In this document: positions 18,801 through 27,468 of the stretch, in pieces
Numbering within the stretch: position 1 is the first letter of the stretch
Layout: each line of letters begins with the position of its first letter
DNA from: G965205255 sp965205255
GTDB lineage: Bacteria > Pseudomonadota > Gammaproteobacteria > Pseudomonadales > Endozoicomonadaceae
Assembly (NCBI GenBank): GCA_965205255.1
Contig: OZ242051.1
Coordinates: 2,542,001 to 2,606,000 of the forward strand
Direction: 5' to 3'
Length of the DNA: 64,000 bases
Program-made: the position numbers and the translations under genes
Notes under the pieces: model-generated
The model's input: only the letters and a program-made list of their open reading frames with translations
Database searches by the model: none
What the model was told of the DNA's origin: nothing

Positions 18801-20364
18801 AAAGCAACAACCTGAAGCTTTTCAGGAAAAAGCGCTGTTATATTTATTTAGTGGAGATCCTGCACAAACACTGGAGATTATCAAAGAAAGCTTTAATCAA
18901 TATTATAATACTGGCTTTTTTAAGCAGGCTTTGTCCATTAATAATGGAGTACTAGAGCATATTCCAGAAGATATAAAAGATTACGATGATTGTATTTTGC
19001 ATGCACTAAGTTGTGGTAAGGTTGATACAAAATACCTCCCGCCAGACTGGTCAAAAAATCCTCGTATTGTCAAAGCAATGATGAGTCAAAATGGTATGGC
19101 TTTGGAGGGTGCAGATGAATCGTTTAAACAAGATAAAGAGATAGTATTAGCCGCTGTTAAACAAAATGGCGAGGCCTTGAAATATGCTTCAGAATCACTT
19201 CAAAAAGATAAAGAAATTGTGTTAGCAGCGGTTAAACAAAAAGGCTGGGCTTTGTTATATGCCTCAGAATCACTTAAAAAAGATAAAGAGATTGTATTGA
19301 CAGCTATCAGGCAATATGGAGGGGCATTAAAATATGTAGATGAATCGTTTAAAGAAGATAAAGATATTGTATTGACTGCAGTTAAGCAATATGGCTTGGC
19401 ACTCCAATATGCCTCAGAATCATTTATAAAAGATAAAGAGATTGTGTTAACAGCAATCAGGCAACATGGCAGGGCTCTAAAATATGCTGATAAGCGATTT
19501 AAAGCCGATAAATCGATTGTCCTTGAGGCTTTGAAGAAAGATCTCTGGGTTTTTCAGTATGTAGATGAACGACTTAAGAAAGATAAAGAGATTGTCTTGG
19601 CTGGCATGAAGCTAGATCACCAGCTTTTGTTAGACGTTGGTCAGAATATGAACGACGATAAAGAAATTGTTATGACAGCTATTCAGCAAGATGGCATTGT
19701 TTTGGAATATGCTTCTCGGAAACTTAGAGCGGATAAAGAGGTTGTCATGGCAGCTGTTCGGCAAAATGGCAAGGCTTTAGAATATGCTTCTGAGAAACTT
19801 AAAGCAGATAAAGAGGTTGTCATGGCCGCTGTTAAACAGAATCCTTGGGCTTTGAGGTATGCAAGCGCACAACTTAAAGCAGATGAAGAGATTGTTATGT
19901 CTGCTGTTCAGAAAAACGGCACTGTTATTTTATATGCTGATAAAAAACTTAAAGCAGATAAAAATATTGTGATGGCTGCTATTAAGCAAAATGTGTCCAT
20001 CTTGGGATCGGTAGATGAACAGTTCACATCAAATAAACAGGTTGTACTGGAGGCAGTTAAGGAGGATGGTTTGGTTTTGAGATATGCAGATGAACAGCTC
20101 AAATCCAATAAAGACATTGTATTAGAAGCTGTTAAAAAAGATGGTATGGCTTTGCAATATGCTTCAGAGCAATTGAAAGCAGATGAGGAGGTGGTCATGG
20201 CCGCTATTAACCAAAATGGCCTAGCGTTAAAATACGCGGATAAAGAGTTACAATCAAACCAAGAGATTGCGCTGGTGGCTGTGAGGCAGAACCCATGGGC
20301 TTTGAAAAATATCATTAATAAGCCTGAACTGAAGTTAAATCTGAGGATGTTAATAAACGAGTGA
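15871..20364 (+). CDS. Array gene 3: dikinase-like domains plus 16 DUF4116-type repeats
   Basis: Paralogue of array genes 1, 2 and 4, with 1497 residues. Its N-terminus (MTKKLSPVKSLISTPPLTKE) is of a second type shared with gene 4 and distinct from genes 1 and 2. The ATP-binding domain, the His477 swivel domain and the unrecognised middle region are conserved. The 16 repeat units span residues 1076-1475. Units 1-6 are nearly those of gene 4, whereas units 8-12 differ from all others. The distance from the start of gene 2 to this start (4979 bases) equals the distance from here to the start of gene 4, marking gene plus 485-base spacer as the duplication unit. Starts with GTG; no frameshift or stop interrupts it. 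Confidence 0.85.
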   Translation: MTKKLSPVKSLISTPPLTKEKHPTGTPEKVAPAKSTLTLKDSDPSQQPQHNVSLSDRSVSKTTTTEKSQSINEQMNTSVNDCFGRKQVGGKGFFLHTMQQAGLPVPPFRCVESHISQAIENHYLSSVTINRFFPGANYTCIADIKKSLLTAEPENKSEALARLAQLLESDEFYQQISQTEYAQTIRALYEQISQGKHPVIARSSGVAEDSYGDAQAGKYDSRVKGQEDIVKTCLQVLASGYKNHASSQGSIPDAMPIVLQRCINCSLGGVAMSYTSLDDNTIQINSSVGQPKTAVSGTCGITPDLHSVGRMSSQPQITFTPGKVESTFQLKKNAEGDGFYEEEVSTDDIGITSLSEAQVNKLTEHIKVLEDLLLCPVDVEFGVDKQGELFIVQVRPVTRLPGAMNFGVMPDKPEIMTGTVVSEGVFAGTVYHAHGPSCPLEKGNIVVADHFYDEMLKPEFLDKAGGFIFKKGGLNDHVAISLRQAGKPYFIAGDSFQWPEQKNPPEQYTLACGNFNGEPKAALWEGDHTEILRKNMVSSASDQQPPKPLYYNSPPVPADFTDLGKGFEWLNQQNTRLLKYFMPGGVFDRCLEPKSVLSVSMSANRQQLMIALKEETSHFLKDTEALLDGYEKLLAFSDESGKHDATLQQKIAELNAIKTQFRQLSTEMQDTLETITKPFVDNHELPESATDFESWKVACHQLNNFLQQLTQPNSPQDVNSIHDIVFLIHKAFIEALPIVSKNSSMGVTKIIKDEVTLTDFVADNTKGMLSDRVITALKKIDSNKTVVVHTKEALIITASLGIHQCVIESLASGDGGKGAMVRLKFSDDMNKTTDGKRQRMLLISLFFEAMGEKHLAKHINPSASELVIENTQMTSEQAQEEALLKMITVIFSVRDVDVRFEQNEKFCQPLSSAKMTSRIQEGLQQPDNKIMLECYLANQNEVDSTVNIPKDMLEGEYADFCKLGIIQNNKAICCDWLKQQPEAFQEKALLYLFSGDPAQTLEIIKESFNQYYNTGFFKQALSINNGVLEHIPEDIKDYDDCILHALSCGKVDTKYLPPDWSKNPRIVKAMMSQNGMALEGADESFKQDKEIVLAAVKQNGEALKYASESLQKDKEIVLAAVKQKGWALLYASESLKKDKEIVLTAIRQYGGALKYVDESFKEDKDIVLTAVKQYGLALQYASESFIKDKEIVLTAIRQHGRALKYADKRFKADKSIVLEALKKDLWVFQYVDERLKKDKEIVLAGMKLDHQLLLDVGQNMNDDKEIVMTAIQQDGIVLEYASRKLRADKEVVMAAVRQNGKALEYASEKLKADKEVVMAAVKQNPWALRYASAQLKADEEIVMSAVQKNGTVILYADKKLKADKNIVMAAIKQNVSILGSVDEQFTSNKQVVLEAVKEDGLVLRYADEQLKSNKDIVLEAVKKDGMALQYASEQLKADEEVVMAAINQNGLALKYADKELQSNQEIALVAVRQNPWALKNIINKPELKLNLRMLINE

Positions 20365-20443
20365 CTGCGAGATTACTCTGTTAAGTCTGCTACAGACTTA
20401 GTAGGTAATAAGTGATAAAGAAGGTAAAACATCACGATAATAG

Positions 20444-20483
20444 ACATTAAACGGGTTGTTTTGAAAAAAAAACCGTTTAATGT
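20444..20483. terminator. Hairpin downstream of array gene 3
   Basis: Same inverted repeat as at 15465-15504 (ACATTAAACGGGTT with AAACCGTTTAATGT), carried by the duplicated spacer. Weak as an intrinsic terminator. Confidence 0.4.
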
Positions 20484-20642
20484 TCATTTAGATGTCTTGT
20501 AAAATACATAATCACTGGCTTGTATTAATGGGTAACTGCCCAGTTCTGTCATCTGAAAGTTTTCCTTCTCTTGTTGTTCTTCATCCCAGTATTTATCGAA
20601 AACGTAAACATCACGCAGACAATCGTTGGCACTTGTACGGCT
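20484..20642 (-). pseudogene. Coding remnant in array spacer, second copy
   Basis: Repeat of the 159-base start-less open frame at 15505-15663, ending SDYVFYKTSK then TGA. It is present because the 485-base spacer is duplicated almost base for base. No function can be assigned. Confidence 0.4.
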
Positions 20643-20674
20643 TCATCAAAACATTATACTTTTTTTAAAGTGGG

Positions 20675-20849
20675 GCACTTGCAGTGGTTTGACTTTTTTT
20701 CTTTTTTTTTGCAAAAAACTATACAATAGCAAAAGGCGATATTAATACAAGTCAGTATGATGATAATATTAAGTATTAATTAAAAAAATGAATCACGAAA
20801 AATTAAGCGTTTAATTCGGTTATGCGCTTTTTATAATAAGGACAATAAC
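20675..20849 (+). promoter_or_regulatory. Conserved leader/promoter region of array gene 4
   Basis: Homologous to the other array leaders, but the hexamer reads TATGAT (AGTATGATGATAATATT) and TTGATA is TTAATA. If these are promoter elements, this copy may be expressed differently from its neighbours. The AAGGA site and GTG start are kept. Confidence 0.4.
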
Positions 20850-23800
20850 GTGAACAAAAAACTTTCGCCTGTAAAATCGCTTATTAGCACCCCTCCGCTC
20901 ACCAAAGAGAAACACCCGACTGGCACACCTGAAAAAGTTGCCCCAGCAAAAAGCACCCTTACCCTCAAAGATAGCGACCCAAGTCAGCAACCTCAACACA
21001 ACGTATCGCTTTCTGACCGATCTGTGTCTAAAACCACAGCTCCGGAAAAATCTCAATCCATAAATGAGCAAATGAACACGTCAGTAAATGATTGTTTTGG
21101 GCGCAAACAGGTAGGAGGAAAAGGTTTTTTTCTGCACACAATGCAACAGGCAGACCTACCTGTACCACCGTTTAAATGTGTCGAGTCGCACATTAGCCAA
21201 GCCATTGAAAATCACCACCTTTCCTCCGTTACCATTAATCGTTTTTTCCCCGGTGCTAATTACACGTGTATTGCAGACATAAAAAAATCGCTTCTCACGG
21301 CGGAACCTGAAAACAAAAGTGAAGCTCTGGCACGCCTTGCCCAATTGCTCGAAAGCGATGAATTTTATCAGCAAATCAGCCAGACGGAATACGCTCAGAC
21401 AATCAGGGCACTTTATGAACAAATCAGTCAGGGGAAGCATCCCGTTATTGCCCGTAGCTCTGGCGTGGCAGAAGACAGTTACGGTGATGCTCAGGCCGGA
21501 AAGTATGACTCGCGAGTTAAAGGACAAGAAGACATTGTCAAAACCTGTTTGCAGGTGCTTGCCTCTGGCTATAAAAACCACGCATCTTCACAGGGAAGTA
21601 TTCCAGATGCCATGCCCATTGTATTACAGAGATGCATTAACTGTTCTCTGGGAGGAGTAGCGATGAGTTATACATCTTTGGATGATAATACTATTCAGAT
21701 TAACTCGTCCGTTGGTCAGCCTAAAACCGCAGTCAGCGGAACCTGTGGGATAACGCCAGATCTTCATTCGGTAGATCGCATGTCTTCTCAGCCACAGATT
21801 ACCTTTACACCAGGAAAAGTTGAATCAACATTTCAGCTGAAAAAAAATGCAGAAGGTGATGGCTTTTATGAAGAAGAAGTAAGTACTGATGATATCGGGA
21901 TAACTTCACTTTCTGAAGCACAGGTGACCAAGCTGACTGAGCACATTAAAGTGCTTGAAGACCTTTTACTTTGCCCTGTAGATGTTGAATTTGGTGTTGA
22001 TAAACAAGGAGAGTTGTTTATTGTACAAGTCAGGCCAGTGACCAGACTGCCAGGTGCCATGAACTTTGGTGTTATGCCCGACAAACCTGAGATAATGACA
22101 GGAACCGTTGTTAGTGAAGGAGTATTTGCCGGTACGGTTTATCATGCTCATGGTCCAAGTTGTCCTCTTGAAAAAGGAAATATTGTTGTTGCTGATCATT
22201 TTTACGATGAAATGCTTAAACCGGAGTTTCTGGATAAAGCCGGTGGTTTTATTTTCAAAAAAGGCGGACTTAATGATCATGTTGCCATTAGTCTGCGACA
22301 GGCGGGCAAGCCCTATTTTATCGCAGGTGATTCGTTTCAGTGGCCTGAACAGAAAAACCCGCCTGAGCAATATACACTGGCATGCGGTAATTTTAATGGT
22401 GAACCTAAAGCCGCATTATGGGAAGGAGATCATACAGAGATACTAAGAAAAAACATGGTGTCATCTGCTTCAGATCAACAGCCTCCCAAGCCATTATATT
22501 ATAACTCTCCACCAGTGTCGGCTGACTTTACAGATTTGGGTAAGGGTTTTGAATGGCTGAACCAGCAAAACACTCGGTTATTGAAGTATTTTATGCCAGG
22601 GGGAGTTTTTGATCGTTGTCTGGAGCCAAAGTCTGTCTTGTCAGTGTCTATGTCTGCTAACCGTCAGCAACTGATGACAGCGCTAAAAGAAGAAACCAGC
22701 CATTTTTTAAAAGATACAGAGGCATTGCTTGACGGCTATGAAAAGTTACTGGCCTTTAGTGATGAGTCAGGCAAGCACGATGCAACTCTTCAACAAAAAA
22801 TAGCGGAACTGAATGCGATAAAAACACAGTTCAGGCGACTATCTACAGAAATGCAGGATACACTTGAAACGATCACCCAGCCCTTTGTTGGTAACCATGA
22901 GCTACCTGAATCAGCTACAGATTTTGAAAGCTGGAAGGTGGCGTGTTATCAGCTAAATAACTTTTTGCAGCAACTCTCTCAGCCAAACTCGCCACAGGAC
23001 GTTAATAGTATTCATGATATTGTATTTCTCATTCATAAAGCGTTTATTGAGGCGCTACCTATAGTCAGCAAAAATTCATCGATGGGTGTTACAAAAAAAA
23101 TAAAAGACGAAGTGACACTGACAGACTTTGTTACTGATGATACTAAAGGCATGCTTAGCGATCGTGTTATTACCGCACTCAAAAAAATTGACTCCAATAA
23201 TACCATGGTTGTCCATACAAAAGAGGCGTTAATTATTACGGCTTCACTGGGTATGCATCAGTGTGTCATCGAAAGTCTTGCCAGTGGTGACGGAGGCAAG
23301 GGTGCAATGGTCAGATTAAAGTTTTCTGATGATATGAATGAGACAGAAGATGGCAAGCGTCAGCGGATGTTGTTAATCTCACTTTTTTTTGAGGCAATGG
23401 GTGAGAAACACCTTGCTAAACATATCAACCCGTCTGCAAGTGAATTGGTAATTGAAAATATACAAATGACATCAGAGCAGGCGCAAGAAGAAGCCCTGCT
23501 TAAAATGATTGCAGTTATTTTTTCTGTTCGTAATCTTGACTTCCTATTCGACAGAAATAAAAAATTTTGTCAACCCCTCTCTTCGGAGAAAATGACCAGC
23601 AGGATTCATGAAGGATTACAGCAACCTGATAATAAAATGATGTTGGAATGTTACCTTGCTAACCAAAATGAGGTTGATAGCACCGTTAATATCCCCAAAG
23701 ATATGCTGGTGGGCGAATACGCAGATTTTTGTAAACTGGGAATTATACGAAATAACAAAACACTCTGTTGTGACTGGTTAAAGCAACAACCTGAAGCCTT

Positions 23801-24968
23801 TCAGGAAAAAGCACTGTTATATTTATTGCGTGATGATCCTGCACGAACAATGGGGATTATCAGAGAAAGCTTTTCTCAATACTATAACGCTGGCTTTTTT
23901 AAGCAGGCTCTGTCCATGAATACAGGAGTACTAGATCATATTCCACAAGATATAAAAGACTATGATGAGTGTATTTTGCATGCACTAAGTTGTGGTAAGG
24001 TTGATAAAAAATACCTCCCGCCTGACTGGTCAAAAAATCCCCGTATTGCCAAAGTAATGATGAGTCAAAATGGTATGGCTTTGGAGGATGCAGATGAATC
24101 GTTTAAACAAGATAAAGAAATAGTATTAGCCGCTGTTAAACAAAATGGCGAGGCCTTGAAATATGCTTCAGAATCACTTCAAAAAGATAAAGAAATTGTG
24201 TTAGCAGCAGTTAAACAAAAAGGCTGGGCTTTGTTATATGCCTCAGAATCACTTAAAAAAGATAAAGAGATTGTATTGACAGCTATCAGGCAATATGGAG
24301 GGGCATTAAAACATGTAGATGAATCGTTTAAAGAAGATAAAGATATTGTATTGACTGCAGTTAAGCAATATGGCTTGGCACTCCAATATGCCTCAGAATC
24401 ATTTATAAAAGATAAAGAGATTGTGTTAACAGCAATCAGGCGACATGGCAGGGCTCTAAAATATGCTGATAAGCGATTTAAAGCGGATAAAGATATTGTC
24501 ATGGCGGCTGTTCAGAAAAACGGCAAAGCCATTATATATGCCGATGAAAAACTTAAAACAGATAAAAAGATTGTGATGACTGCTATTGAGCAAAATGCGT
24601 TTGCGTTAAGCTTTGTCGATAAACAGTTCAAATCGAATAAACAGGTTGTACTGGAGGCAGTTAAGGAGGATGGTTTGGTTTTGAGATATGCAGATGAACA
24701 GCTCAAATCCAATAAAGACATTGTATTAGAAGCTGTTAAACAAGATGGTATGGCTTTGCAATATGCTTCAGAGCAATTGAAAGCAGATCAGGAGGTGGTC
24801 ATGGTCGCTATTAACCAAAATGGCCTAGCGTTACAATACGCTGATAAACAGTTACAATCAAATCAAGAGATTGCGCTGGTGGCTGTGAGGCAGAACCCAT
24901 GGGCTTTGAGAAATATCATTAATCAGCCGGAACTGAAGTTGAATCTGAGGATGTTAATAAACGAGTGA
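20850..24968 (+). CDS. Array gene 4: dikinase-like domains plus 11 DUF4116-type repeats
   Basis: Shortest paralogue, 1372 residues. The N-terminus is of the gene 3 type (MNKKLSPVKSLISTPPLTKE). The ATP-binding core and His477 are intact, with a few private changes (QADLPVPPFK and HSVDRMSS). Repeats cover residues 1076-1350 as 11 units. The 125-residue deficit to genes 2 and 3 is exactly five units. Units 1-6 follow gene 3, then the sequence switches within unit 6 (RFKADKDIVMAAVQKNG) to units 11-13 of gene 2, and returns to gene 3 type at KEDGLVLRYADEQ. This mosaic points to unequal recombination within the repeats. It is the last gene of the array, followed by a decayed transposase. Confidence 0.85.
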   Translation: MNKKLSPVKSLISTPPLTKEKHPTGTPEKVAPAKSTLTLKDSDPSQQPQHNVSLSDRSVSKTTAPEKSQSINEQMNTSVNDCFGRKQVGGKGFFLHTMQQADLPVPPFKCVESHISQAIENHHLSSVTINRFFPGANYTCIADIKKSLLTAEPENKSEALARLAQLLESDEFYQQISQTEYAQTIRALYEQISQGKHPVIARSSGVAEDSYGDAQAGKYDSRVKGQEDIVKTCLQVLASGYKNHASSQGSIPDAMPIVLQRCINCSLGGVAMSYTSLDDNTIQINSSVGQPKTAVSGTCGITPDLHSVDRMSSQPQITFTPGKVESTFQLKKNAEGDGFYEEEVSTDDIGITSLSEAQVTKLTEHIKVLEDLLLCPVDVEFGVDKQGELFIVQVRPVTRLPGAMNFGVMPDKPEIMTGTVVSEGVFAGTVYHAHGPSCPLEKGNIVVADHFYDEMLKPEFLDKAGGFIFKKGGLNDHVAISLRQAGKPYFIAGDSFQWPEQKNPPEQYTLACGNFNGEPKAALWEGDHTEILRKNMVSSASDQQPPKPLYYNSPPVSADFTDLGKGFEWLNQQNTRLLKYFMPGGVFDRCLEPKSVLSVSMSANRQQLMTALKEETSHFLKDTEALLDGYEKLLAFSDESGKHDATLQQKIAELNAIKTQFRRLSTEMQDTLETITQPFVGNHELPESATDFESWKVACYQLNNFLQQLSQPNSPQDVNSIHDIVFLIHKAFIEALPIVSKNSSMGVTKKIKDEVTLTDFVTDDTKGMLSDRVITALKKIDSNNTMVVHTKEALIITASLGMHQCVIESLASGDGGKGAMVRLKFSDDMNETEDGKRQRMLLISLFFEAMGEKHLAKHINPSASELVIENIQMTSEQAQEEALLKMIAVIFSVRNLDFLFDRNKKFCQPLSSEKMTSRIHEGLQQPDNKMMLECYLANQNEVDSTVNIPKDMLVGEYADFCKLGIIRNNKTLCCDWLKQQPEAFQEKALLYLLRDDPARTMGIIRESFSQYYNAGFFKQALSMNTGVLDHIPQDIKDYDECILHALSCGKVDKKYLPPDWSKNPRIAKVMMSQNGMALEDADESFKQDKEIVLAAVKQNGEALKYASESLQKDKEIVLAAVKQKGWALLYASESLKKDKEIVLTAIRQYGGALKHVDESFKEDKDIVLTAVKQYGLALQYASESFIKDKEIVLTAIRRHGRALKYADKRFKADKDIVMAAVQKNGKAIIYADEKLKTDKKIVMTAIEQNAFALSFVDKQFKSNKQVVLEAVKEDGLVLRYADEQLKSNKDIVLEAVKQDGMALQYASEQLKADQEVVMVAINQNGLALQYADKQLQSNQEIALVAVRQNPWALRNIINQPELKLNLRMLINE

Positions 24969-25295
24969 CTGCGAGATTACTCTGTTAAATTGCTACAGAT
25001 ATAGCAGGTCAGAAGTAATAAATAAGATATAACATCACCATAATAGACATGTAACGAGTTTTTTTGCAAAACTGCAACGCGTAATTTGAAAGCCTGATTA
25101 TATGCGACATGTGCCTGTCAAATGAAAATATATTTCCGATAAGTGCTTTGTTTGTATCACAGGTCATTAATAGGTTTTTTATGTTCACGGGTGTAGGAGG
25201 TATATTGTTACTGATATCAAAAAGTTAGCTAAATAACTTATGTTACACACGAAAAAAGTATTTTTATACGGTAAAAGCAGTGTGTAGTGTAATGC

Positions 25296-25555
25296 ATGAA
25301 CAAGCAGCTTCTTGATTTATACAGTGATTATTTCATTAGTTTCTTTGGACAAATTTTTGCAACATAGCTTTCTACTATTGTTCACGATGAATACAATCAC
25401 GATAAAGTGAGTCGCATCCTCTCACAAGAGAATATTTTTCCAAAGTCTTGTGGAAAGAAGTTAAACCCGTAGTCAGGGAAATAGAATAGGAGCAGGCCGT
25501 GCTTATCATCGATGATACTGCGCAAGAAAACCACACAGCGATGAAAATGAGCTGA
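25296..25555 (+). pseudogene. Degraded transposase fragment
   Basis: Starts ATG with MNKQLLDLYSDYFISFFGQ, then an in-frame TAG, then STIVHDEYNHDKVSRILSQE. The homologous reading continues after a frameshift as VKPVVREIE, stop, EQAVLIIDDTAQEN. The order matches the N-terminal part of DDE transposases of the IS4/IS701-like type, where IIDDT holds the first catalytic aspartate. The rest of the protein is missing and there are at least two stops and one frameshift, so it is a relic. It sits directly after the array, in the 737-base gap to the ABC genes. Nothing else is recognisable in that gap. Confidence 0.7.
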
Positions 25556-25705
25556 ACTCTGCTAGTGTATAAAACTGATCAGGTACAGGACAGCCCCTTT
25601 CGTTACGATGCTGTCTTGTACCGGTTTTCAATAATAAACACTTTTTACCTTAGCAAGAAGTGCAGTTCTATTTGTGCAGACTGAAACTATGATATCCGGT
25701 TAATA

Positions 25706-26596
25706 TTAATAGCTGTCATCCTTATAACTCCGAATACAAGTAGCAATTATGATAAAAATAAGTGCAACCAAGCCCCCACCCCACATGCCTGTACTCATCC
25801 ATGAATACGAAATATTTTGAGGGTTCACCGCATGGCCAGTTATTGCCCACAAGCCAGTCAAACGCTCTGATATTAAGTGTGAAAAATAACCTGAATCAAA
25901 AAGCATTCGTTCTATGAGCAACAGGCAAAGTGGAATAAATATAGCCACCAAAAAAGGGCCTCGCTTTACCCAAGATGACACCAGCCAGAACCAACCAAGA
26001 ACAGGAAAAACCCAAAACATCGTTGTCATTAATCCTGTAAAGTCATAACCTGCTGTTTTTAGCAAAAGTTGGAGTGACCAAATAATTCCGACAGACTGAT
26101 TTAGTTGAAACGATCCCCAGCAAGCCAGTAATATCAGCACGATTAACTGTGTAATTAGTACTATTATGAACGTGATCAGAGGAGCTGTTATCAGGGCACT
26201 GAATACTTTGGACAGCACGACTTCGCTATTGGAAATTGGCAAAGACTTCCAGAATAGGATACTTCGATCCCTGCGTTCATCAAACAAGCTACTTAAGGCA
26301 TAAAAAAACACGATAAAACAAAGTACTATTTGCATAGGAACAAACACACTGGAAAATAGCGCAATCCAGACAAAGTGTCTTAAGTTTTCAACATTACCCA
26401 GTTGTACAGGTGAGACAATGGATTGTCCGTCCATCATGCCATAGTCTGAAATCCGTTCAAAAAAATGAGTTTGCGTTGTAAGCATGCCCGTAATAAAAAT
26501 AAACAAAATGACCAGAGACAAAATAATAGGTGTTCTTATAAAAGAACGATGCTCCCAAAGCTCTCGACGCAACAGCACTAAAAAACGTTTACCCAT
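25706..26596 (-). CDS. ABC-2 type transporter permease
   Basis: Membrane half of an ABC exporter. The roughly 296-residue protein has a cytoplasmic N-terminus (MGKRFLVLLRRELWEHRSF), about six hydrophobic segments, and the large first extracytoplasmic loop common in ABC-2 permeases. The conserved DERRDRSILFWKSLPISN segment after the second helix is typical of permeases paired with YtrB-like ATPases. I chose the ATG at 26596. A TTG six bases upstream (26602) overlaps the ATPase stop, but GGGAG upstream is better spaced for the ATG. It is translationally linked to the ATPase gene in front of it. The substrate is unknown. Confidence 0.8.
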   Translation of the reverse strand: MGKRFLVLLRRELWEHRSFIRTPIILSLVILFIFITGMLTTQTHFFERISDYGMMDGQSIVSPVQLGNVENLRHFVWIALFSSVFVPMQIVLCFIVFFYALSSLFDERRDRSILFWKSLPISNSEVVLSKVFSALITAPLITFIIVLITQLIVLILLACWGSFQLNQSVGIIWSLQLLLKTAGYDFTGLMTTMFWVFPVLGWFWLVSSWVKRGPFLVAIFIPLCLLLIERMLFDSGYFSHLISERLTGLWAITGHAVNPQNISYSWMSTGMWGGGLVALIFIIIATCIRSYKDDSY

Positions 26597-26598
26597 TA

Positions 26599-27468
26599 TC
26601 AATTCACTCCCTTAAGTGTTGCGACAAAGATATCAGCAAGATCTGCACTTTTTGCATCACCTAATTGTGCTAATTTTTCAGAAGAAAGTCCGTCAAACAA
26701 AAAGATTTTACTGTTAAAACCATCCTGTTCCTCCAGAGGATTAAGTGCTCTTGCCTCTTCAACTTTATCATCCGGTACATTCACCTGAGTAAAACGATCG
26801 CTTAATACCTTTACGGGCGATTTTAACACAAGGTTTCCCTCCTGAATAAACATAACATCTGATAAAAGATCGTTTATTTCCTCTATCTGATGAGTGGTAA
26901 TTAAAATTGCCCGGTCTTCATTAAAAAATGACTGCAAAAGAGTGTTGTAAAATTCTTTGCGAAACAAAATATCAAGCCCCAGCGTTGGCTCATCCAGCAC
27001 CAGAAGCTCTGCATCAATAGCCAATACCAGAGCCAAGTGAAGCTGAACAATCATACCTTTCGACAGGTGTCCAATTTTGGTGTTTTTTTGAATGCTGGTT
27101 TTTTTCAAAAATTGTTCTGCTTTGTTACGGTGAAAGTTCAGGTGCACACCTTCTACAAAAGCCAATGCTTTTTCAACAGTAAGCCAGCGTGGCAATACGG
27201 CAACATCTGCAATAAAACAAACTTTCTGCATTAATTTGTAGCGTTTCCTGCAAGGGTTAAGACCAAATACTTCGAGATTTCCATCACAGGTAGTGAGTCC
27301 AAGGATGGATTTTAAAATTGAAGTTTTACCAGCCCCATTTGGGCCAATCAGACCTGTAATAGTTCCTCTTTCAATGGTAAAGTCCATCGGTTTAACTGCC
27401 TGAAAGCGACCGTAACGTTTACTCAAACCTTTAGCGCTAATAATGGATTGTGAGGGTTTTTCCTGCAT
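26599..27468 (-). CDS. ABC transporter ATP-binding protein
   Basis: Cytoplasmic ATPase partner of the ABC-2 permease that follows. Walker A is GPNGAGKTS at residues 42-50, the signature is HLSKGM, Walker B is LLVLDEPTLGLD, and the switch histidine lies in ITTHQ. The Q-loop region reads CFIADVAVLPRWLT, with Asp where many ATPases have Gln; YtrB/GntR-linked ATPases also vary here. Residues 220-289 form the usual variable C-terminal part. At 289 residues it is full length. No GntR-type regulator lies beside it, so control and substrate are unknown. Confidence 0.85.
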   Translation of the reverse strand: MQEKPSQSIISAKGLSKRYGRFQAVKPMDFTIERGTITGLIGPNGAGKTSILKSILGLTTCDGNLEVFGLNPCRKRYKLMQKVCFIADVAVLPRWLTVEKALAFVEGVHLNFHRNKAEQFLKKTSIQKNTKIGHLSKGMIVQLHLALVLAIDAELLVLDEPTLGLDILFRKEFYNTLLQSFFNEDRAILITTHQIEEINDLLSDVMFIQEGNLVLKSPVKVLSDRFTQVNVPDDKVEEARALNPLEEQDGFNSKIFLFDGLSSEKLAQLGDAKSADLADIFVATLKGVN

